NCBI GenBank assembly: GCA_944326515.1
Contig: CALVEI010000002.1
Coordinates: forward strand, 1-64,000
Reading direction: 5' to 3'
DNA length: 64,000 bases
DNA from: Candidatus Gastranaerophilales bacterium
GTDB lineage: Bacteria > Cyanobacteriota > Vampirovibrionia > Gastranaerophilales > Gastranaerophilaceae
Numbering within the stretch: the stretch's first letter is position 1; every line of letters starts with the position of its first letter. Below the pieces are notes generated by a model, which did not search any database, had not been told where the DNA came from, and saw only the letters and a list, made by a program, of their open reading frames with translations. The position numbers and the translations under genes were made by a program. Positions 59,731 to 64,000 of the stretch are shown here, piece by piece.

Positions 59731-62169
59731 TTAATATCCTTTTGCTCGCAAGCTTAATTTACAAGTTGTAAGTTCACCTGCATTTGTATAAGCCTTTAAA
59801 ATTGCATAAGTATTTGTTTTTTCAGTAACAACAACATACGCATCATTGTTATCATTAACTGTTGCAACAATTGACGGTGGTCGTATAAATGAATAATCTA
59901 TACGCAAACCGTTATTGTCTGTTATTTCAAGTTCCAAATCCAAATCTTTATCAGGTACATCAACAGCAACGTTAAGAGTAGTTAAAACAGTTTGAACATT
60001 GTTATAAGCCTTTAATGTAACCCTAAATTTGCAATATCTAAAAGTATATTTGCCTGTGTTAACTATTTTCCAATCTGAAAAATTTTCTCCATCATCAGAC
60101 AAAGCCCATTCAACAAGGACAGTGCTTTGTTCATCAGCAGACATATACTGAATATCAAAAGCCACAATACACTCAAGAACAGCGCCTATATCATAGACTT
60201 GGCTTAAATATATACCTTCAGAACCTGTAGAAGCACCCCATATACCTGCTTGTTGATAATACCCCGAAGAACTGTACCAAAAATCCTCAGTATTAAGCCA
60301 TTTTATATCTTGTTCAACAAGTTTTATCGTATCTCTATAGACTCTTAAGTTTTCATCTAATGTGCCTGAGATATTTTCAAGTACATTAATTTTCACAATC
60401 TCGTTAACACTAGGTACAGAATCAATACTAATAACATCAAGAGTCGGATTTTTAGAATAGTTGTAACCGTTAAAAGCCTTTATCCAAAACTTAAAAACTC
60501 CGTTTGTAGGTATTTCTATTGTAAACTTGCTTTCTGTTATCTTAGATTGAATCAGTGCAGAATTTTCCCAAGAATCACCCATTCTGATTTCATAAGTATC
60601 AGACTTGTTTTGGTTTGGCTGCCATACAAAGTTGAACAAATTATTAGATTGAACAACATTAAAGTTTTGTACATCATCGGGATATTTTGCAGGGTCAGCC
60701 AAATTGCTTACCAAAACTCTCGGCTCTTTACTGCCAAGCTCATCACTGTATAACCTTTCATCATAAGTTCTCCAGTTAACAGTAAAAACTCCAGCCCCAT
60801 TATCAGTAACACTTGTTACTTTGACCTTGTAGCTTTTTAGCCCCATTAAAATAGAGTCAAAAGATATTACATCCCCAACCTCAAGGTCATAGCCCTTATA
60901 GTCTGTTTGAAAACTTCCAAAATAAGGCTGTAACCTTTTTGAGTTGACATAATACCAAGCAAGCCTTGAAGCTTGATTAAAACTTGTACAACTTAAAATA
61001 TCCACACTATGTTCAATTGGAACCCCATCACGATATTCAGGGATTTCTGCTGTAGCTTCTACCTTTTGCCACTCGTGTTTTGGAGAAACAAATGTACATT
61101 TTAAAATATCATAATGTTCTTCCTTTGGTATTGTTTCAAAAGTTTCAGAGCCCTTTATAATATCATCTTCTTTAAAAATTTTACTCAATGGCTCGGGTTT
61201 ATCTATTTTAAACTGCAATTTTCCGTTTTTAACAAACAAACCGCCTCTACAAGAACGATAAATTTCATCAAGTAATGTTCTTGCAGAAGTTTGAGCATCA
61301 AATATCATATTGAAAGTAAAACGAGGATTTTCCTCAAAATTTCCGGTTTCATGACCATTACTATCAAGTATTGGTGTTTTTACAATCTCATCACAAAATG
61401 CTGCCGACTCAATAAAGCTATCAAGGTCAAACATTTCTTTGACTATAGCGTCATCAATATTACCGTATTCGTTAATACCAAGCCCTAAACCGTTATAACA
61501 GGTTAAAAAGTCAAATAATATCCAAGCAGGGTTTTCAGAGTATTTTATCTCATACTCATAAGGGTTTTTATAAACTCTTATCTTTCTTCCTTTAACCACA
61601 GCAGTAAGGTTATAGTTCATATCAACCTTTTGAGTACGAGGTACTGTTATCGCCAAATATGCAATATTTTTTAAAGAACCAACTTTTTCAGCTCTTTCTT
61701 CATGATTGTTTCCACCAACAATAGGGTCAACAGTTTGTGAGTTTGTGCCGTAGTATCTGTTTACTGTAATACCGGAAATTTCTTCAATAGGAATATCATT
61801 AAGCTTTATTTCTGAATAGCTTGAAATCTCACCTTCAGAAAAAGCAACAATTCTTTTTATTGTCTTTTGGTAATTTTCATCCTGCCAAATACGGTTGCCT
61901 GCCACCTTTACAGTCCCATAAAGCAAGGGCACCGGTAAATTTTGGTCAGTTTGAGTTTGTAACAGTCCACCATAAGTCGAAGACTGTGAACCAAAATCAG
62001 GCTTTTTATTTGCTGTAATAATGGATAAAGCCATCCCACCATATATCAATGTTGCACCAACCCAACCTGCAATAGTTAAAGTTGTTGCTAAAGTTCCCAC
62101 AACAGAAAAGCCCAATGTTGTAAATGCAGTTGTTAACGCAGCTGTGATAGCCGCTGCCGTAAAAATCAT
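59731..62169 (-). CDS. Phage tail-tip/hub protein J-like
   Basis: The 812-aa protein starts with hydrophobic Ala/Thr/Gly-rich helices (1-60). It continues with LPVPLLYGTVKVAGNRIWQD and KTIKRIVAFSEGEISSYSEI, the typical region of long-tail host-specificity or baseplate hub proteins, and its C-terminal half has fibronectin-III-like beta segments. Such proteins form the tail tip that touches the cell. Its ATG overlaps the stop of the NlpC/P60-like gene, so these genes are coupled. Confidence 0.82.
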   Translation of the reverse strand: MIFTAAAITAALTTAFTTLGFSVVGTLATTLTIAGWVGATLIYGGMALSIITANKKPDFGSQSSTYGGLLQTQTDQNLPVPLLYGTVKVAGNRIWQDENYQKTIKRIVAFSEGEISSYSEIKLNDIPIEEISGITVNRYYGTNSQTVDPIVGGNNHEERAEKVGSLKNIAYLAITVPRTQKVDMNYNLTAVVKGRKIRVYKNPYEYEIKYSENPAWILFDFLTCYNGLGLGINEYGNIDDAIVKEMFDLDSFIESAAFCDEIVKTPILDSNGHETGNFEENPRFTFNMIFDAQTSARTLLDEIYRSCRGGLFVKNGKLQFKIDKPEPLSKIFKEDDIIKGSETFETIPKEEHYDILKCTFVSPKHEWQKVEATAEIPEYRDGVPIEHSVDILSCTSFNQASRLAWYYVNSKRLQPYFGSFQTDYKGYDLEVGDVISFDSILMGLKSYKVKVTSVTDNGAGVFTVNWRTYDERLYSDELGSKEPRVLVSNLADPAKYPDDVQNFNVVQSNNLFNFVWQPNQNKSDTYEIRMGDSWENSALIQSKITESKFTIEIPTNGVFKFWIKAFNGYNYSKNPTLDVISIDSVPSVNEIVKINVLENISGTLDENLRVYRDTIKLVEQDIKWLNTEDFWYSSSGYYQQAGIWGASTGSEGIYLSQVYDIGAVLECIVAFDIQYMSADEQSTVLVEWALSDDGENFSDWKIVNTGKYTFRYCKFRVTLKAYNNVQTVLTTLNVAVDVPDKDLDLELEITDNNGLRIDYSFIRPPSIVATVNDNNDAYVVVTEKTNTYAILKAYTNAGELTTCKLSLRAKGY

Positions 62170-62540
62170 ATAAGCACCCTATAAGATTGATAATTTCTAA
62201 ACATTTTCAATCTCCCTATTTCTAATGTATGACCTTTAAAAACGTGTATAATTTTTCCAAATTCTAAATAAACCGCGACATGTAATTCATCTTTAAACTT
62301 TGTGGCAATAATATCACCTGCTTTAAGATGTTCTGAAGATATTTCTACACAATGTTTTTTTATTTTTTCTATCCCATAACTATAATTTTGGTCGTCATCA
62401 GTTGACCTAAGTTTATATTTTGGTTTATCAGGATACAAAAATTGAACAGGATAAAAACACCCCTGATAGGTTCCATCTTCGTTAAACATTTGATATGGTC
62501 TGCCTACCTGTTTTAGAAGTTCTTCGATTTTCTCTTTCAT
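62166..62540 (-). CDS. NlpC/P60-like tail assembly peptidase
   Basis: 124 aa from ATG 62540 with a GGAGG ribosome site 6 nt away. The C-terminal half has HLKAGDIIATKFKDELHVAV followed by YLEFGKIIHVFKG, the NlpC/P60 pattern around the catalytic His. A Cys in YQGCFYPVQFLY may be the nucleophile, though the usual DCSG motif is altered. In lambda, protein K plays this role just before tail tip proteins. A start at 62561 is possible but lacks a good site. Confidence 0.7.
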   Translation of the reverse strand: MKEKIEELLKQVGRPYQMFNEDGTYQGCFYPVQFLYPDKPKYKLRSTDDDQNYSYGIEKIKKHCVEISSEHLKAGDIIATKFKDELHVAVYLEFGKIIHVFKGHTLEIGRLKMFRNYQSYRVLI

Positions 62541-62562
62541 AAAACCTCCGTTTTTCTGCATA

Positions 62563-62599
62563 CAAAAACAACACTCTTTTTAGTAGAGTGTTGTTTTTG
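62563..62599. terminator. Terminator-like hairpin upstream of the phage unit
   Basis: A 15-bp perfect inverted repeat (CAAAAACAACACTCT with AGAGTGTTGTTTTTG) with a 7-nt loop lies just upstream of the first phage gene. Nothing reads into it from the right within the window, so it may insulate the unit or end it from the left. Confidence 0.75.
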
Positions 62600-62996
62600 T
62601 ATTTCTATCACAAAACACAAGAATACTTGTTTTTTGTAAATTGTGCTTGCAACCTTTTGCAAACAGTTTACTTATTCTTTATAACATATTTTTTGTACCC
62701 ATTCGGGTACAATTTTGTAATATTTTTCAAAACAACACCGACAAAGCTAAGAATTCTGTTCAAAACAGACTCACCACAGCATAGCTGTAATTGCAGTTTC
62801 GCTGCGCATTACATACACTGCTCAAAGTGATACGGCTAACTCAGTTTTTAACGATAGCCCGCCAAGATATGGAAATTCTACCAAAAATTAGTGCATAGGC
62901 CTGCGGCCCTAAACAATTACCGATGGACTTGTCGTCTACAGATTAGATATTTCATTGTCATAGCCCATCAAGATATTGAAGCCTCATAAAATTGAT

Positions 62997-63066
62997 AGAT
63001 ACTTTTCTTTCTTTTTTGCAATGAAAAGAAAGAAAAGTATCGCAAAAGAAAGAAACGTGCTATGTA
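62997..63066. repeat. AT-rich palindromic dispersed repeat, copy 2
   Basis: An 18-bp perfect inverted repeat (62998-63015 with 63024-63041; loop TTGCAATG) is followed by GCTATGT. It is nearly identical to 63895-63967 and related to 37040-37106. Confidence 0.8.
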
Positions 63067-63231
63067 AAAAGAAACAGTAATATGTTTTATCGGTAATTTT
63101 TCAGTGACATGCTACTGTAAAAATCACCTCAAAACATAACTGTTTCTAGTCAAGGTTACAATGGCAAAGCCATATTACTGCTAACGCAGTGTAAATTATG
63201 GTCGGATTAGTAATCCGACCTACCAATCTGT

Positions 63232-63473
63232 CGTCATGTTGAGGCGAGAGCCAAAAACTCTGTTCAAAAGGTGACTAAATGTCACGTTTTGAATAGAGGG
63301 AAGCTAAGTCAGAAACGCAGTTTTTGCGTGCTGTATAGAGATATAAAATAACAACCTCGTCATGTTGAGCCTTTGGCAAGAACTCTGTTCAAAAGGTGAC
63401 TAAATGTCACGTTTTGAATAGAGGGAAGCTAAGTCAAAAACGAAGTTTTTGCGTGCTGTATAGAGATGTAAAG
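63232..63473 (+). repeat. Two tandem copies of a 110-bp hairpin element
   Basis: Copy B (63232-63349) and copy C (63358-63473) repeat with a 126-bp period. Each carries an 18-bp stem with one mismatch and a TAAAT loop (63258-63298 and 63383-63423) and a downstream ACGCA/TGCGT-type hairpin. A third copy is at 52115-52225 on the other strand. Confidence 0.85.
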
Positions 63474-63545
63474 GAATAATCTCGTCATGTTGAGGCGAAG
63501 CTGAAACATCTCACGAGTTTTGAGTATTACTTTTAAACTTATGAG

Positions 63546-63578
63546 ATTCTTCGGTCGTTGTACTCCCTCAGAATGACG
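63546..63578 (-). repeat. CGTCATTCTGAGGGAGT repeat, copy 2
   Basis: A 33-nt sequence matching, in the opposite orientation, 51946-51978 with about one change. Similar intergenic sequences are widespread in bacteria. Confidence 0.75.
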
Positions 63579-63843
63579 ATTTGAGGAAACGACTGTGCCG
63601 CTAAACATATAACAATATCATAGCTCACCAAGATATGGAAACCATATAAAAAATAAAATTCGACCGTTGTGAAATGAATTACAGAAAGTTATTTAAACAA
63701 CATCAAACGAGGTACTGTTTGAGGCACGGGGAATTATTTGTAACATATCCGTTTTTGTACTTTAGTTATTTTTACGTGCCGAGTTGCCGAGTCGGGTTTA
63801 AATTACTTTCTGTATGAATGTAACATCAGGTCGAGAGCTTTTG

Positions 63844-63867
63844 GTACTTTTGTCGGTACAAAAGTAC
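63844..63867. repeat. Short palindromic repeat, TACTTTTGTCGGTA type, copy 2
   Basis: GTACTTTTG and CAAAAGTAC form a 9-bp perfect hairpin around TCGGTA, related to 50599-50624. Confidence 0.65.
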
Positions 63868-63894
63868 ATAAAAATAAAAAAATAATCTCTTTTC

Positions 63895-63967
63895 TCAGAT
63901 ACTTTTCTTTCTTTTTTGCGACGAAAAGAAAGAAAAGTACCACAAAAGAAAGAAACTCGCTATGTCA
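63895..63967. repeat. AT-rich palindromic dispersed repeat, copy 3
   Basis: An inverted repeat with one mismatch (63898-63915 with 63924-63941; loop TTGCGACG), followed by GCTATGT, nearly identical to copy 2. Confidence 0.8.
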
Positions 63968-64000
63968 AAACAGACTCTAAAGTATTTATCTTCAAAATTT

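Larger units (their letters stand above)
62600..64000. other. Repeat-rich non-coding right end
   Basis: I see no credible gene in these 1.4 kb. It holds three short GATAGCCCGCCAAGATATGG-type repeats (62853-62874, 62959-62980, 63619-63640), a perfect GGTCGGATTA/TAATCCGACC palindrome (63200-63220), and the dispersed repeats listed separately. It may be an accumulation site for repeats next to a phage remnant. Confidence 0.7.

Noticed and set aside
62588-62830. 80-codon frame on the plus strand as a gene
   Set aside because: It overlaps a terminator hairpin, has low-complexity hydrophobic composition and lies in repeat-rich DNA without a ribosome site.

Overview
This AT-rich window comes from a flagellated bacterium that I would place, with moderate confidence, among the non-photosynthetic Cyanobacteriota (Melainabacteria / Vampirovibrionia, most likely Gastranaerophilales). 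The clues are a Tic20-family membrane protein (25157-25576), a family best known from cyanobacteria and plastids, together with Lpt lipopolysaccharide-export genes, a B12-dependent ribonucleotide reductase, two short flagellins, and several lysine-rich hypothetical membrane proteins that I cannot match to a known family. No rRNA, tRNA or CRISPR array was recognised. Genes start on ATG, GTG and TTG. Many have a clear Shine-Dalgarno (SD) sequence, but at least seven appear leaderless, with a -10 box 6-8 nt before the ATG.

Layout. 1-4868: the end of glmU, then a flagellar hook cluster (fliJ, fliK, flgD, flgE). 4900-20900: prs, a giant calpain-like protease, typA, wecB, gph, yihY, nrnA, a cation/Ca exchanger, a VWA protein, a minimal nitroreductase-like protein and a GAF-GGDEF diguanylate cyclase. 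21000-33100: hypotheticals, apt, metY, tic20, a TPR protein, a 52-aa small protein, a two-gene unit encoding a four-winged-helix GntR-type regulator and an HEAGH metalloprotease, a LysM protein, rpsP, and holA-holB. 33100-38950: two gene-poor spacers holding candidate structured RNAs and repeats, nrdJ, and ndk-tgt. 39200-50570: a tandem pair of paralogous membrane proteins, lptB-lptF/G, a phosphodiester glycosidase, recF, coaD, a processive glycosyltransferase, rlmD, a 58-aa small protein and nanE-nanK. 50770-54910: two flagellin genes with repeat-rich upstream regions, then adk-map. 54941-55714: pabA behind a severely truncated pabB. 55824-62540: a phage tail and lysis module with no capsid genes. 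62541-64000: non-coding DNA full of palindromic dispersed repeats.

How the genes fit together. FliJ, FliK, FlgD, FlgE and the flagellins build rod, hook and filament. GlmU, WecB and NanE-NanK handle UDP-GlcNAc and ManNAc. Prs, Apt, NrdJ, Ndk and Adk form a nucleotide supply set. HolA, HolB and RecF serve replication and repair. LptB with an LptF/G permease points to a lipopolysaccharide outer membrane.

The most promising new system is the pair at 27175-29110. A DNA-binding protein made of four tandem GntR-type winged helices and no ligand domain is followed 7 bp later by a small HExxH metalloprotease. The arrangement recalls ImmR-ImmA and DdrO-IrrE repressor/protease switches but uses a different DNA-binding fold. 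The calpain-like giant protein, a module shared by FlgD and FlgE, the leaderless promoters, and the flagellin upstream repeats are further leads.
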